A stretch of 64,000 nt of DNA from Piscicola geometra (lineage: Eukaryota; Annelida; Clitellata; Hirudinida; Piscicolidae). Of this stretch, positions 13,184-24,426 are shown piece by piece. Location: contig OX030956.1 of the NCBI GenBank assembly GCA_943735955.1, positions 6,097,876 through 6,161,875 on the forward strand, in the 5' to 3' direction. A model generated the notes under the pieces. The model worked only from the letters and a program-made list of their open reading frames with translations, did no database searches and was not told where the DNA came from. Each line of letters begins with the position of its first letter. Position 1 is the stretch's first letter. Position numbers and translations under genes: made by a program.

Positions 13184-16100
13184 TCAAAACTCCTCCGGCT
13201 CCTCAGCCTTGCCTTTTTCTGCTGCAACCTCTCCATCCACTTCCTTCTCTTTCTTTTCTTCTTCCTTCTTTTCCTCACTTGCTTCCTCTTTCGTCTCTTC
13301 TACTTTCTCTCCCTCAACTGTCTTCTCATCACTTCCCTCTTCAACATTCTCCTTCTCTTCCTTCACCTCCTTGTCTGCTTCTTTCTTCTCTTCTTCAACA
13401 ACATCTGCTGCTTTTTCGCCTTCAACTTTTTCTTCTGCAGCTTCATTAACCTCCTCCTTAACCTCCTCCTTAACCTCTTCTTTAACCTCCTCCTTAACCT
13501 CCTCATTGACCTCTTCTTTGACCTCCTCCTCCTTCTCTGCCTCAGGCACCCAGTCTTCAATGGTGTCTTCCTTCTTGACCTCTTCCTTTGTCTCTGTTTC
13601 TTCCTCTGTTTGTTCTTCTGTCTCCTTGCCATCTTCATCCCCATCCTGTTATCGTTATCATCATCGGCATTAACAAACAACGAATCGAAAAGGTAAGAAA
13701 CTTCAAGCCTACTAATCCTGACCCCAACTCAATCAAAGCGATTAGAAATAGATAATAAGTGAATGAAGGAATGTGAAATGAACCTTCTTCTCGGCGTTCT
13801 CATCCGGTTTCACCCTCTTCATTATATTCTCCAATCTCTGTAAATATCATTTGTGTCAGGATTATCTCTTACTCAAATTCTAGCTCTTTAGAGTAGCAAC
13901 GCACAAATTGAGACACAAACAACACATCGAAGAAGCAAGGCATACACAGTGAGGCACAAATACCTTTTTCCTTTCTAGTTTCTCTTCCTCATCCTTCTTG
14001 ATCTTCAGCTGACGCTCCTTCTCCATCCTCTCCTCCTCTTGCGCCCTCAACTCCGCATCCTTCTTCTGCTCCAACCATGCAGTCAATCGGTCAGTCAAGC
14101 GCTTCATTACAATCGCTTGCACTTACATCCATATGCCTTTGCAGCTATGCATAACAGTCATCAACGAGTAAAACAACAAGCATTATTAATTGATCAATAT
14201 CTTATAGCCTATATACATGATCTTCATAATCCATACATATGCATATTCAGTCTAAAGAAGCACCAACCGCCTTGAGTTCCTTTTCAGCCTTCTCTGCATC
14301 CATCTTCTTCCTCTCCTCCTCATCCTCCACCATCTTCTGCAGACGTTCCTCTTCCTGCTTCTTCAACGCCTCAGCCGCCTGGTTTTCCTCCTCCTCGAGA
14401 CGTCGTTGCCCCTCCTCCTCCTCCCTCACTCGAGCCTCCTCCGCTAGCCTGGAGGCAGGTTTGGTGGTGGTGAAGAGGTGAGGGAAATTATTGGTGATGA
14501 TGGGTTAATGATGATAATGAGATGTATGATTGAAATACTAGGCGTCACTACGATTCCCTCAAAACATTACACGGCTCGTCTAAAAACACTCCAAAGGCAG
14601 ACCGCCTTGCACCCACTCACACACCCACCCAGCCTCACTTCTTCTCTTCCAACTTCTTCTTCTCCACCTCCTGCATCTCCATCTCACTCTTCTCCCTCGC
14701 TTGCTTCCTCTTCTCTGCCAGCTTCGCCTTGTACTCTTCCTGCTGCTGACTCTTTCCTCCCCCTGCGGCAGGCGCAGACGTCGATGATGACGAGACCTCC
14801 TTCGGCTTGGGCGTCTTTTCTCTCACTGGCGCCTTTGCCTTCTCAGTCTTTGGCACCTGCGGCGTCTGGGAGTGAGTGACTTAGCTTAGAAATGCTTGCC
14901 TACTGCAAGTAGCCTCATTATGAATATTTTGTATTTAAAATAATAAAAAAAGATGTATGCAAAAAAACCAGCACACAAAGCTACCTTGGGCTTGTGTGCA
15001 GAAGACTCCCTGCTGGGAGGCGCCTTGATGGGAGGTGACTTTACGGGCGAAGTTCGGGAAGGTTGCGGAGGTTGACGAGAGGGAGGTTGCGAAGGTTGGC
15101 GAGGGGAGGAAGACGGCCGGGAGGTTCTAGGGTCCTTCTTGGGCGCAAGCACGTCCAAGGAAGAAGTCTTTTGTTTGAGGTTTGCCTTGGATGGACTTGT
15201 GTTCTTGCCACCATCCCCTTTCCTCAACTTTAACTTTTCAGCAATTACCGAGTCATCCAAACTAGACTTTTTATTCAAGGTTTTAATTTGTGACTTTGAC
15301 CTCGAATGCCAGGGTGACGAACCATCCGATGCAGATGTGTGATTGGAAGCGGAAGTAGGAATGCTTGGAGAGGTGAACTTGGATCTTCTGTGGTTCGGCT
15401 GAGAAAGCTCCTTCATCTTTTCCATCTGGGAAAATTTGTGTTCAGCACTGCGAGATCTTTGTTCCTTGATGAAAGAACTGATTGGTGAGATTGACCCTGT
15501 TCGGAATTAATAAATATTAAAAATGCCTCTCAATTTTTTCAACTATTTTGAATCATTTTTATTTTAAATAGTTATAAAAGCACATAGGCAGAAGCCTTAC
15601 GATATCTTTGGCACACTGGGAGCTTTTCGTCAGAAAAATCAGCATTATTATGCTTGAGAGAAATTCTTAATTGGAATGCTACAGTTGGTTGTGCATAGCT
15701 GGGTAACTTATCAGATGTTTCAGTGTAACTCTTGTCAGGTGTACTTTTAGCTGAATATTAATTAATATCTCAGTTAATTTTTATGGGTTATACTTGCAAA
15801 TCCATTTCAAATCCATAAAATATGAACACGTGATAAAAAGAATAAAAAATAAACATAAAAAACTCACTATTTTTTGGGGTATTTATCCTATTAGATTTCT
15901 TAGGTTTTGATTTTGCAGATGACTGAAAATGAAATATTTTGAAGTTATTTCTTTAATTTTAAGACTCTTAATATAAAAATATTATACTAAAATTAGAAAA
16001 ATTTACATTGATCTCATCTGCTATGCTATCCTGTGACTTGTTTAGATCATTTTTACCATTAATGTTATTTGCTTCTACGTGTCCATTTGTCATGTCCATT

Positions 16101-16332
16101 TTTGGTTCAGTTACGGTATTTGGTTCTAAATCTGTAAAGTAAATTTAGAAAATAATCCCCAAGTCATGGATTTTAAAAATATGAAGCTCTATGCAATGGA
16201 AACCGAAACAAATAGATTTGTAAAATGTATTCAGAGAATTGAGAGAAAAATATTTGCAATAAATGAGTTTTTAAAATTAGTTTTCACAACCAAATAAGAA
16301 AGATACAGACCATGTTGGGATGAGTCAGCCAT
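13184..16332 (-). CDS. MAP7: MAP7/ensconsin-like microtubule-associated protein
   Basis: Ten exons join in phase to 629 aa: 16311-16332, 16007-16131, 15868-15922, 15601-15750, 14985-15496, 14639-14865, 14268-14448, 13964-14065, 13784-13837 and 13184-13645. The N-terminal part is Ser/Pro/Lys-rich (residues ~120-360). A long charged coiled coil follows (about 360-480), with EEYKAKLAEKRKQAREKSE, RLAEEARVREEEEGQRRLEE and ERLQKMVEDEEERKKM. It closes with RLENIMKRVKP, the family's signature end of the MAP7 domain. The tail is an acidic EEVKEEVNEEVKEE repeat ending EPEEF. Known of the family: microtubule binding and recruitment of kinesin-1. Caldesmon or another Glu/Lys coiled-coil protein is the alternative, but the IMKR motif argues for MAP7. 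The start is the first ATG (MADSSQHG); no upstream exon is visible. Confidence 0.8.
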
Positions 16333-17356
16333 GTTACTAACATCTATTTCCTATGGTTAAAGGGATTCTTTAATTTATTCGAAAACTTAATAAAAGCTTA
16401 TCCGAAAAAACAAAGTTATACATAAAATTAACCACTTTTATTATAACCAATTAAATATTAAAAGAATATTATAATCTTTGTTAAATGCAGACGCTAGTTG
16501 ACATCTACCTTAACAAAGCATATCGATTTTTAACATTAGCTTTCTTAGCAGATGGTTACCGTTATACCGGAATGAATTGATTATAATACACTGAAATTAC
16601 ACATACGTACATGATTTGAGCAATGTTGAATATATTCGAACCTTTTATTAAGAAAAATTATGTCTCCGAAATGAAGGGCCTACTCGATATGCAAACGGAG
16701 GTTACTAACCTGAGGCAACTAGTTAGCTTTCACATTTATATGCGCATCTTGTGTACAGATAATCTCAACAAAATAGACCCTGTGCTAGATGCTACTCATG
16801 CATATCCTTCAAGGTCTATGCAAATTATTATCTTTTGAATTGTATATAATAAACAATTTTTAATAAAAAGTCTGAAAAATCATTTAAACAAATCCAAGAT
16901 ACATCAGAGTTAGCTAGGAGTATTTTAAAGTTTAGAAAAATATCTATTAATACTTGATACAGGTTTTAAACTATCTTTTCATAATAAGAATTTTTGAAAA
17001 AATAATTTGAAAATAATTTTTCCATAAGCTTGAAGAAATAGCAATCCTTGTTATGCAAAGTACAAAAACTCTAAAAAAGTAATTAAAACTAATCTAATTA
17101 ATTAGGACCTAATTATTAGGTGGTAAACGCTGATGAATATTAAACATTACCCGAGTAATACTTGATTTAAATAATACTGGAATTTTTTAAATAATGCAAT
17201 TAATTTTCTTATATAGAATAAAATGAATAAATATTTTAAAATATAATTAAATAATACATTTATAGTTGAGCCAATAGATTTATCGTTTTGAAGTTCTCCA
17301 TTTGAAAACCAATTTTTTAAAAGTGCTTCTCATTGTCTTATAATCATTATAATATA
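16333..17356. promoter_or_regulatory. Divergent intergenic region between MAP7-like gene and unknown gene
   Basis: About 1 kb separates two head-to-head start codons, so it should contain both promoters. No specific sites can be assigned. A 71-codon frame at 16623-16838 (+) has no splice link to the downstream gene that keeps phase, and is not called. Confidence 0.35.
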
Positions 17357-18599
17357 ATGGGAGATGCATTGTTTAATACTTATTACAAAAAGTTGGATCT
17401 TTATTTAGAACGAGACCCTTCTTTAGACATCACTCCCGAAAAAAGTAACTCTGCTTTATTATCATAAAAAATTATTGAATAATGAATTAATTGTTAAATA
17501 AATCTTCATCACTTTTGATTATTTTATAGCTAAATGTTAAAAGTCATTCACACATTTATAATACAGGCAATGAAAGTAAAAGATCTAGAGTACAATTTAA
17601 CCAAAAAGTTGATGTCTTCCATTACACAAATGATATATTATCAATAAAAGATAACTTAAATTATAATTTTAAAAATCATTTGAACAATAGTCATCAACTT
17701 TTGAAAAGCTCTACAAAATCGCCTGGGTTTCCAGTTTCTGGAAGTAATGTAGATTTAGAAACAATAGATATAATGAATGAATTTAATTTTGAGTCACCAG
17801 ACCATACCTATAATGAAGTCTTTCCACAAAATGGGGAGGTTTACATTCAAAATGACAATTTATATAATAATAATGACCAAAACATTCAAAAATATAACTT
17901 CTGTGATTATGTTGATCATGGTGTCAATAAACTCCCAAGATATATAGGTGGATTTAATGATGAGGTAGCTTCAACAGGTTTTACGGAAGATGAAAACTTC
18001 AATATTAAATCAAATTTAACAGATGCTCACAAAACTATCAGAAACAACAGCAATTATCAATATGAATGTGTTGGGAATACATTTGTTAAACCGGTTAAAA
18101 ATATTATTTATGATTGTAATAAAAATGGTTATATTGAAGACTCAGAAAAGCTTAATCATCAAGAAGTAAATGTGGTTGCATCACAAGAGATGGATGGTGG
18201 TGAAAAGATTCTCGATCTGGCCGAGCCAGTTTTGAATGGAAGCAAGAGGTTGCTGGAGAAACTGAAAAAAATCAGAGGAGAGTGTTATCATGGTGGCTTG
18301 ATGGCTGATGAGGAAGCAATGAGGAGTATATGCCAAAAGGTTTATAGACCATTGATTTTTTCTCACTTCAATTCATTCACTTGAAATTGTAAAAAAAACT
18401 CATGGTTGATAACTTTAATTAGTAACACTCATCTTCAATGCAGGCGTCCCTCAAGTTGAATGTGCATGGTCACCAATTTGAAAGCCTTACCTCACTCAAG
18501 GTGGACAACGATCGATTGATCCAAAAAATCACCAGCAGAAGATGCAGCAAGCTGAGGATGAGACAGTCTCCTAAAATGCGACATACCATTTCTGCTTAG
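17357..18599 (+). CDS. Unrecognised protein with an RVxF motif
   Basis: Three exons in phase (17357-17444, 17567-18339, 18444-18599) give 338 aa. The start MGDALFNTYYKKLDLYLERD is the first ATG of the open frame. Residues about 32-45 read KRSRVQFNQKVDVF, which fits the RVxF docking motif for protein phosphatase 1 (inference only). The middle is Asn/Asp-rich and looks disordered. The C-terminal third is helical and basic (KRLLEKLKKIRGECYHGG, then SLKVDNDRLIQKITSRRCSK). There are no membrane segments or signal peptide. I do not recognise the family. Intact frames and consensus splice sites favour a real gene. Confidence 0.65.
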
Positions 18600-19066
18600 G
18601 AATCATTTAAAATACTTTAAACTTTTCCATTTTTTCTATTCATTTCAAGTTTATTTTCTACATTATGATCCAAGATTGTTTTTTAAAATTTTTAAAGGTT
18701 GCTATTTGTTAACTATTGATTTATCATTAAACGCTCGTGTTGCTCAATGATTTTGTTTTTGTTAACAGATATGATTCATCATTTCGAGGCAAGATTTTCA
18801 GTGCAATGTTTCCGTTTGCAGGGCAGATGGAATAAGTTACTAAGAACTAAGCTATCCTTCAGGAGCAGCAGTCCCAACTATAATGGATTAAACTCTTGCG
18901 TGCTTCATTTGCGAAACATTCAAAAGCAGCGTTTCAGTGGTAGGTGCACAAATGGTGAAGAAAAATGTTATACAGCTGATTACACAGGTGTCGGATCGCT
19001 TAGTGCACCTTTTGGGGCCAAATGTAACAATGTTAGTTCAGGTCAGAGGCAGATAAATGGAGGGTA

Positions 19067-19321
19067 ATGGGAAGGAAGATGCTGCTAAAGAAGGATGAGA
19101 GATACAAAAGAGTTTTTTTAGAGATGGATCTCCCTTTGGAAGGGAGAGAGGAGGAAAGAAGAAAACAATGGGAGAAAAGACAGAAGAAGATAGAACAACT
19201 GAAGAGAGCGTTGAAAGAAAAAAGAGCAATAGAATTGAAGAATGTGGGCCGAAGAAAGAATGTAGAAGAGGACAACTATGGAAAAAAGGGAGACGAAGTG
19301 GAGGTGGAAGAAAAGAATTAA
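19067..19321 (+). CDS. LINE ORF1-like C-terminal remnant
   Basis: An 84-codon frame, highly charged and predicted coiled-coil (EERRKQWEKRQKKIEQLKRA), ending just before the endonuclease domain of the next frame. The position fits the end of ORF1, but no nucleic-acid binding knuckle is visible, so it is likely truncated. Confidence 0.4.
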   Translation: MGRKMLLKKDERYKRVFLEMDLPLEGREEERRKQWEKRQKKIEQLKRALKEKRAIELKNVGRRKNVEEDNYGKKGDEVEVEEKN

Positions 19322-21711
19322 GTTCCATAAGGGGAGGTAGAGAAGGGAGAGGAGAAATCAAAGTGGTCTTCAAGAATGCAAGGAAACTGAGAAATATAGG
19401 GAAACAACGAGAAGCAGTTGAATTCATAAGAAATAATGATATAGATATCTGTGGACTATGCGAGACAAACCTAAACGAGGATCAGATGGTGGATGGACAA
19501 GGCTTTTTAGAATGGTTTGGTGTGGGGAGGAAAATGGAAGAAGGGAAATGTGGTGGTGTGGGGTTTTTAGTGAAGAAGGAATTGAAAGCAGAGGTAGTGA
19601 ACAAATACCAAGAAGAAGATTTGCTGGTGTTGAGGATGAACGGAGAAACAGGTCTGGTGGTGTGTGTGGTGTATCAAAGATGCGAGGGGGTGGATAAGGC
19701 TGCAAATAAAAGAAGAATTTCGTGCATAGCTATGTTGGCAAGGGAAGCAAAAAAGACAGGAGATAGACTGGTGGTAGGAGGGGATTTCAATGGACATCTT
19801 ATGGAATTGGATGGGGTTGATAACACAAACGGTTTGATGGTTAAGAAAATGGTCGAAGAAGAAGAGCTGAGCATCTTGAATTGTGAGTGGCCAGAGATGA
19901 ACATTCCCACTTGGAAATGTGGCAAGAAAGAGTTTGGGTTAGACTTGGTACTAACAAACGATAAAGGAAAGGAAGAAGTGGTAGAAGGGTGGGTTGGTGA
20001 GCTTGGGGATGTAGTGGAAAGTGATCATTGTATGGTGGGGGTAAAGATGAAGTGGCACAAGAATAAAGATCAAAGAAAAAGAAAGAAGAAAAAGATCATT
20101 AAGGAGGAGAGTTTAGAACTCTGGGGTGGGGAGGTTGAAACAGAAATAAATAAAAACAAAGGGGAGAATATAGAAGAGTTGATTAGAAGAGTAGCAAGAA
20201 GATTCGAAGTGGAGAAACCAAGACACCATCACATAGATTGGTGGGATGTGGAGGTGGAAGAAGCCGTGAAGAGAAGGAAAGAATGGAGTAGGGAGCATAG
20301 GCGAAGAGAAAAGCAACTTGGAAGAGGAGCTGCAAAGACGAAAGAAGCTTGGGAGCAATACCTCTTTCGAAAACAGATAGCGAGTGAAATGGTTTCGAAG
20401 AAAATAACAGAGTGGAATAGAAGAAGAATGGAATGCATGGGAAGAGGGAATGAAAAAAAGAGAAATATGTTCAGAGAGTTGAGTAAGTTTATGGGGAAAG
20501 GGAAAAAATTAATGGAGGTTGAGGATCTGGTGGATGAAGAGGGTGGTGTTTGGAAAGGAAAAGAGGAGATGGGAGAATGCATACTCAACACATGGGGAAA
20601 GTTTCTAAATACGGAGGGAGAAGCCACGATGAACATCGAAAAAGAAAGTATCCAAATGGAGGATGAAGGAAGCATCAGTAAGAATGAATTTGAACGGGCA
20701 CTGAAAAAACTTAAACTAGGAAAAGCAGCGGATGAAGAGGGGGTAACTGGGGAGTTGTTGAAGTCGTTGAAATGTAGAGGAAGAGAAGAGGTGAGAAATT
20801 GGTTTAATAAAATATTAGAAGGAGGTGAGGTACCAAAAAGTTTGAGGTATAGTCGGGTCGTCCTAATTCATACAGGAGGGGAGAGACGGAAAATTAAGAA
20901 TTATCGACCGGTAGCAATTAGCAGCATTTTATATAAGCTAACGATGATTATTTTGGGAGAACGAGTGGAGAGATGGGCAGAAAGTAATTGTATAGTTAAT
21001 GAAACACAGGGAGGGTTTAGAAGAGGGAGGCGTGGGGATGATAACCTCTATATGTTAGGGCGGGTTGTTGAAATTGCAAAGGCAAGAGGTGAAAGACTAA
21101 TGGTAGCGGGCTTAGACTTAGAAAAGGCATATGATAGGGTGAACAGAGGTAAATTGTTTGAAGTGTTAGAGAAAATGGGAATGGGTGGAAGAATTTTAAG
21201 GGTGTTGAGGGAGGTGTATGAAAATAACAAAGTGAGATTTGTGTTGGGGGACTTGGAGACAGAATGGGTTACGTGCACAAGTGGAGTTAGACAGGGTTGT
21301 CCTTTATCTCCAATCCTCTTCAATCTATACAGTAGGGATGTGGCAGCGGTTCTGGATAACCATCGAGCCGGGGTAGTGATGAAAGTACACAATCAAATGG
21401 GTAGGGAAGATAGTAAGAAAGAGTGGAGGTTTGGAGGAATGCTTTATGCTGACGACATCCTAGTGACGGCGGAAAACGAAGATAATATGAAAATAGTGTT
21501 AGAGGATGTACTGAAGGTGTTAGAGGAATATGGAATGAAACTGAATGAAGAGAAATCTAAAGTTGTGGAACTGGTTGGTAATACAAGTATGGAAGGATGT
21601 CAAGAATGGGTAATTAGAGGTAGGACCATAAGAAAATGTGATGAGGTAAGGTATTTAGGATTAAAGCTTAAAGGGGGAAAAAAGGAGGGATTTATCAATT
21701 TGGTGAAATGA
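19168..21711 (+). CDS. LINE ORF2, endonuclease and reverse transcriptase
   Basis: Open for 847 codons; the functional part starts near 19350. Endonuclease landmarks in order: IKVVFKNARKL, CGLCETN, VVGGDFNGHL and the terminal SDHCMVG, the APE-type catalytic set. Reverse-transcriptase landmarks: KNYRPVAISS, QGGFRRGR, LDLEKAYDRVN, SGVRQGCPLSPILFNLY and YADD (here LYADDILV). It ends at TGA 21709-21711 just after VRYLGLKLKGGK, inside the thumb region, and the protein continues in the next frame. It copies LINE RNA into DNA at a nicked target. Confidence 0.88.
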   Translation: MGEKTEEDRTTEESVERKKSNRIEECGPKKECRRGQLWKKGRRSGGGRKELSSIRGGREGRGEIKVVFKNARKLRNIGKQREAVEFIRNNDIDICGLCETNLNEDQMVDGQGFLEWFGVGRKMEEGKCGGVGFLVKKELKAEVVNKYQEEDLLVLRMNGETGLVVCVVYQRCEGVDKAANKRRISCIAMLAREAKKTGDRLVVGGDFNGHLMELDGVDNTNGLMVKKMVEEEELSILNCEWPEMNIPTWKCGKKEFGLDLVLTNDKGKEEVVEGWVGELGDVVESDHCMVGVKMKWHKNKDQRKRKKKKIIKEESLELWGGEVETEINKNKGENIEELIRRVARRFEVEKPRHHHIDWWDVEVEEAVKRRKEWSREHRRREKQLGRGAAKTKEAWEQYLFRKQIASEMVSKKITEWNRRRMECMGRGNEKKRNMFRELSKFMGKGKKLMEVEDLVDEEGGVWKGKEEMGECILNTWGKFLNTEGEATMNIEKESIQMEDEGSISKNEFERALKKLKLGKAADEEGVTGELLKSLKCRGREEVRNWFNKILEGGEVPKSLRYSRVVLIHTGGERRKIKNYRPVAISSILYKLTMIILGERVERWAESNCIVNETQGGFRRGRRGDDNLYMLGRVVEIAKARGERLMVAGLDLEKAYDRVNRGKLFEVLEKMGMGGRILRVLREVYENNKVRFVLGDLETEWVTCTSGVRQGCPLSPILFNLYSRDVAAVLDNHRAGVVMKVHNQMGREDSKKEWRFGGMLYADDILVTAENEDNMKIVLEDVLKVLEEYGMKLNEEKSKVVELVGNTSMEGCQEWVIRGRTIRKCDEVRYLGLKLKGGKKEGFINLVK

Positions 21712-22679
21712 TGAGAAACGTTGGAAGCCTAACCGGCATGGTAAAATATGGAGCAAAAAGATCGGGAAGTCGTTTTATCGTGGGCAGGGAGGCATGGAAA
21801 AGCTTGGTTGTAGGAAAGATAATGTATGGGGTTGCAGCAGTTGGTTGGTCAGCTAAGGAAAGAAAGAAGTTAGAGGTTTTGCAGACTAAGTTTGGGAGAT
21901 GGATATGGGGGGTAGAGACTAGCGTAAGAAATGTCGTAGTACATGGTGAAACAGCCTGGAGTACATTCTGGGAAAGAGAGGCTAAGGTCATGACAGACTT
22001 TATGATTAGGACATTAGAGGGGAAAGATATAGTAGGAAGAGTAGGTAGAGCATGTGTAGAGGAGATAGGTAAGAAATCTAAATGGTGGAGAGGTGTAGCC
22101 AACTTAGGAAAAAAATTGGATGTGGAGGTTATGAGCAGAATGGTACGTGGAGGAAAAGGCGCACGAGCAAGAGTGTTTATGATGGGCGTTTCAGAAAGAG
22201 AGGTCGGAGGGATGGGGGAAAGGGAGCTGGTGAAGAGAATCCAACAAAAAGGAAGGGAGGAATGGGGAAATAAAATACAGGAAAGTGAAAGATTGAGAAG
22301 ATACCGTGAGGAGAGGTCAGAAAGCAGGAAGTTGGAAAAATATGTAGATGGTTCAGATGGAGCGAAAGTTAGGATGATGTGTAGGGGGGATAGCTTGACG
22401 GTAAGGAATAATGAAATTGTGCGCTGGAAGTATGAGAAGGAGGATAGGAAGTGTGTTTGTGGGAAGGAAGAGAATGAGAGGCACGTTTTGCTGGAGTGTG
22501 GGTTGTATGAAGAGTGGAGAGAAGAATGGCTGACGGTTTGGAGAAGGGAGCGTGGAAAACAGGACCCGATGGAAGGGGTCCTTGGTTACCAGGAAGAGGA
22601 TCGGAGGATGGAAGAAGTGGTGCTGAGAAGTGTGGGAGCAATCTGGAGACAGAGGGAGAGGAGAGAAAGGGGGAGATGA
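21708..22679 (+). CDS. LINE ORF2 C-terminal part, -1 frame
   Basis: 323 codons starting at an ATG that overlaps the preceding stop (ATGATGA). The content continues the LINE: MMRNVGSLTGMVKYGAK is the usual thumb continuation, then VVGKIMYGVAAVGW, and near the end a Cys-His cluster (CVCGKEENERHVLLECGLY) typical of LINE C-termini. The simplest reading is a one-base indel in a single ORF2. Stop-restart translation is a less likely alternative. Confidence 0.75.
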   Translation: MMRNVGSLTGMVKYGAKRSGSRFIVGREAWKSLVVGKIMYGVAAVGWSAKERKKLEVLQTKFGRWIWGVETSVRNVVVHGETAWSTFWEREAKVMTDFMIRTLEGKDIVGRVGRACVEEIGKKSKWWRGVANLGKKLDVEVMSRMVRGGKGARARVFMMGVSEREVGGMGERELVKRIQQKGREEWGNKIQESERLRRYREERSESRKLEKYVDGSDGAKVRMMCRGDSLTVRNNEIVRWKYEKEDRKCVCGKEENERHVLLECGLYEEWREEWLTVWRRERGKQDPMEGVLGYQEEDRRMEEVVLRSVGAIWRQRERRERGR

Positions 22680-22799
22680 AGAAAAAGATTTGAAGTGTCG
22701 AGACAAAGGCACTATAAATACTACTACTACTACTACTACTAACATGGATTATTCATTGGGTTAAACACATTTCCTAGGATGAACTTTCTAGCTTGATTC

Positions 22800-23400
22800 C
22801 TCGTTTGTTGAAATAGGGTTTTGGGTATAATATATTAAAATTTTAGAATCTTAAGTCTAAATAAAAATTACATTTAATTAATTAGAATGTTTTTTGTGCG
22901 AATGTTGGTTGTTTTGAATCTGTCGAAGAATGGCCGCAACAGACCAAGATGGCCGCAGGGAATCAAGTGAGCTGCGACATAAAGAAGAAAACCTTCCATA
23001 GCAGCAGCAGTTCCAGTGCTGGTAAGGACTTCTCCTTCACCCTCTATCGCAGCCTCGGCACCAGTGGCAAGACAGAAAATTGACAAGAATGATGATTGTG
23101 TTTTATGGTTTTGAGGATGATGTGGTGATGATTGTGCTGTGGTATGAGTATTGGTACTGTAGTGATGATTGAATTTTTTTTGGTATTGATAGTGATTTTT
23201 TGGCGGTGATTATCATGGTGGTGTGGGTGAGGTTGGATTATTGAGGTTGATTGTTTGTTTTTTATATATTTAAATTGATATATATACATATATTGGTAGT
23301 GGTCTAAAAACCGTTTTATTTAACAAATTTATTTGAAGAGCGCTTTTGTTCTATTAGTAAAGGGCGCTATACAAATCATTAGTGATTGATTGATTGATTG
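22800..23400 (+). mobile_element. Dispersed retroposon-like repeat, copy 2, with TGAT tail
   Basis: Inverted counterpart of 5675-6240, sharing the ATGGCCGCA block, the CACCAGTGGCAAGACAG block and the long TG-rich tract. It ends GGGCGCTATACAAATCATTAG followed by (TGAT)n at 23385-23405. The same TATAGCGC plus TGAT-type tail appears near 62260-62300, which suggests a retroposon with a simple-sequence 3' tail. Confidence 0.7.
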
Positions 23401-23745
23401 ATTGATAGGGACTAAAATCATTTTTCTCGGAGAGTTTGACGAGATTTTTTAAAAATTGTTTTCTTTCGATGGTTTGCATGCTGCTGAAGAGGGCATATAG
23501 AAGGTCAACACTGGTAGCCATGCCAGCCTTAAGCGTTTCTTGCGACATTACGTCAAGTGCGCAAATCGGCTGTTACTTAGTTGCTTTATTGCATCTCTGA
23601 TCTTTTCTTTCGTCGAAGCGACTTAATCAAAAAATCACTCGCAGCTGGTAGAATCTCTTGTGGACTTGCAAGAGCTGGCCTGTCGAGTAGCTCTTGCAAG
23701 TGCTAAATCCACCACTTTTTCCCTTCTTCTTGTTATGACTCCTCT
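23400..23745 (-). mobile_element. LINE fragment related to the one at 10410-11945
   Basis: Shares with 11760-11880 a recognisable block around AGCTGGCCTGTCGAGT (AGCTGGCCTGTTGAGT there), followed by the same CCAC-TCTT-rich end. A short minus-strand frame (23354-23548) has no domain. It is a 5'-truncated or decayed piece. Confidence 0.5.
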
Positions 23746-23764
23746 ATTTGTTTGCTGTTGTTAC

Positions 23765-24418
23765 CAGTGTTATTTTCGTAACGAAAACGAAAATTCTGAA
23801 TAATCGTTCCACGAAAACGAAAATAAAAACTAAAATTATTTTCAAAACGAAAACGAAATAAAAACTATAATTATTTTCAAAACGAAAATTAAATAAATTT
23901 CAAAGTATGCCATAATATGTAAATGTATAATTTATAAAAAAAAATTATGTCTATGTTATAAACATTATCTTTGGGCTTTATGAAAGTAGCGCCATTTATA
24001 AAACGATATTTTATTACCGCTTCGCTTTGTCAATTAAATTATCACTTATTTTAATCGTAAATTTGTTAATATATTTCAAATTTGTTATTACTCAATAATT
24101 TACGTACTCAATTCTTATAATATTTCAATTGACTGTTAATTTTTAAAACTCATTTGTTGTTAATATACAGTTCTATTTTACTTTTTCATTTTATGATCAA
24201 TTAATTTTTTTATATATAAAAAAATAGTGTTCAATGTTGTAAATTAATATATTTTAAAAACTAAAATGAAAATAATAACTTTAATTATTTTCAAAACGAA
24301 AACGAAAATAAAAACTTTAATTATTTTCAAAACGAAAACGAAAATAAAAACTATAATTAATTCCAAAACGAAACTGAAATAAAAACTATATTTATTTTAT
24401 GAAACGAAAATAACACTG
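23765..24418. mobile_element. hAT-like non-autonomous element with AAAACGAAAAC subterminal repeats
   Basis: A 654-bp element with perfect terminal inverted repeats CAGTGTTATTTTCG / CGAAAATAACACTG. The flanks GTTGTTAC (23757-23764) and TTTGTTAC (24419-24426) match at 7 of 8 bases, consistent with an 8-bp target duplication. Many copies of AAAACGAAAACGAAAATAAA lie at both ends, as expected for subterminal transposase sites. No coding capacity. Confidence 0.8.
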
Positions 24419-24426
24419 TTTGTTAC

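Larger units (their letters stand above)
19060..22740 (+). mobile_element. Near full-length non-LTR retrotransposon (LINE)
   Basis: Purine-rich coding strand with an ORF1-like C-terminus, an APE endonuclease, a reverse transcriptase and a C-terminal zinc knuckle, ending in a (TAC)n microsatellite tail at 22717-22740. The 5' boundary is uncertain; sequence up to about 18750 could belong to it. No clean target-site duplication was found. Domain order and the CCHC-type end fit the Jockey/I/R1 side of LINEs rather than RTE. The coding frame is broken by only one frame change, so the copy looks young. Confidence 0.85.

Noticed and set aside
13209..13680. Ser-rich and Arg-rich frames over the MAP7 tail exon
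   Set aside because: Opposite-strand and shifted readings of the Glu/Lys-rich MAP7 exon 10.
16623..16838. 71-codon plus frame as first exon of the unknown gene
   Set aside because: No donor that keeps phase with 17357 or 17567, and the gene already has a good ATG at 17357.
18747..19067. 106-codon frame as LINE ORF1 or last exon of the unknown gene
   Set aside because: No coiled coil or knuckle, not in phase with the gene exon; could be 5'-UTR of the LINE.
22353..22745. Minus-strand frames across the LINE
   Set aside because: Antisense to LINE ORF2; Pro/Ser/His-rich because the sense strand is purine-rich.
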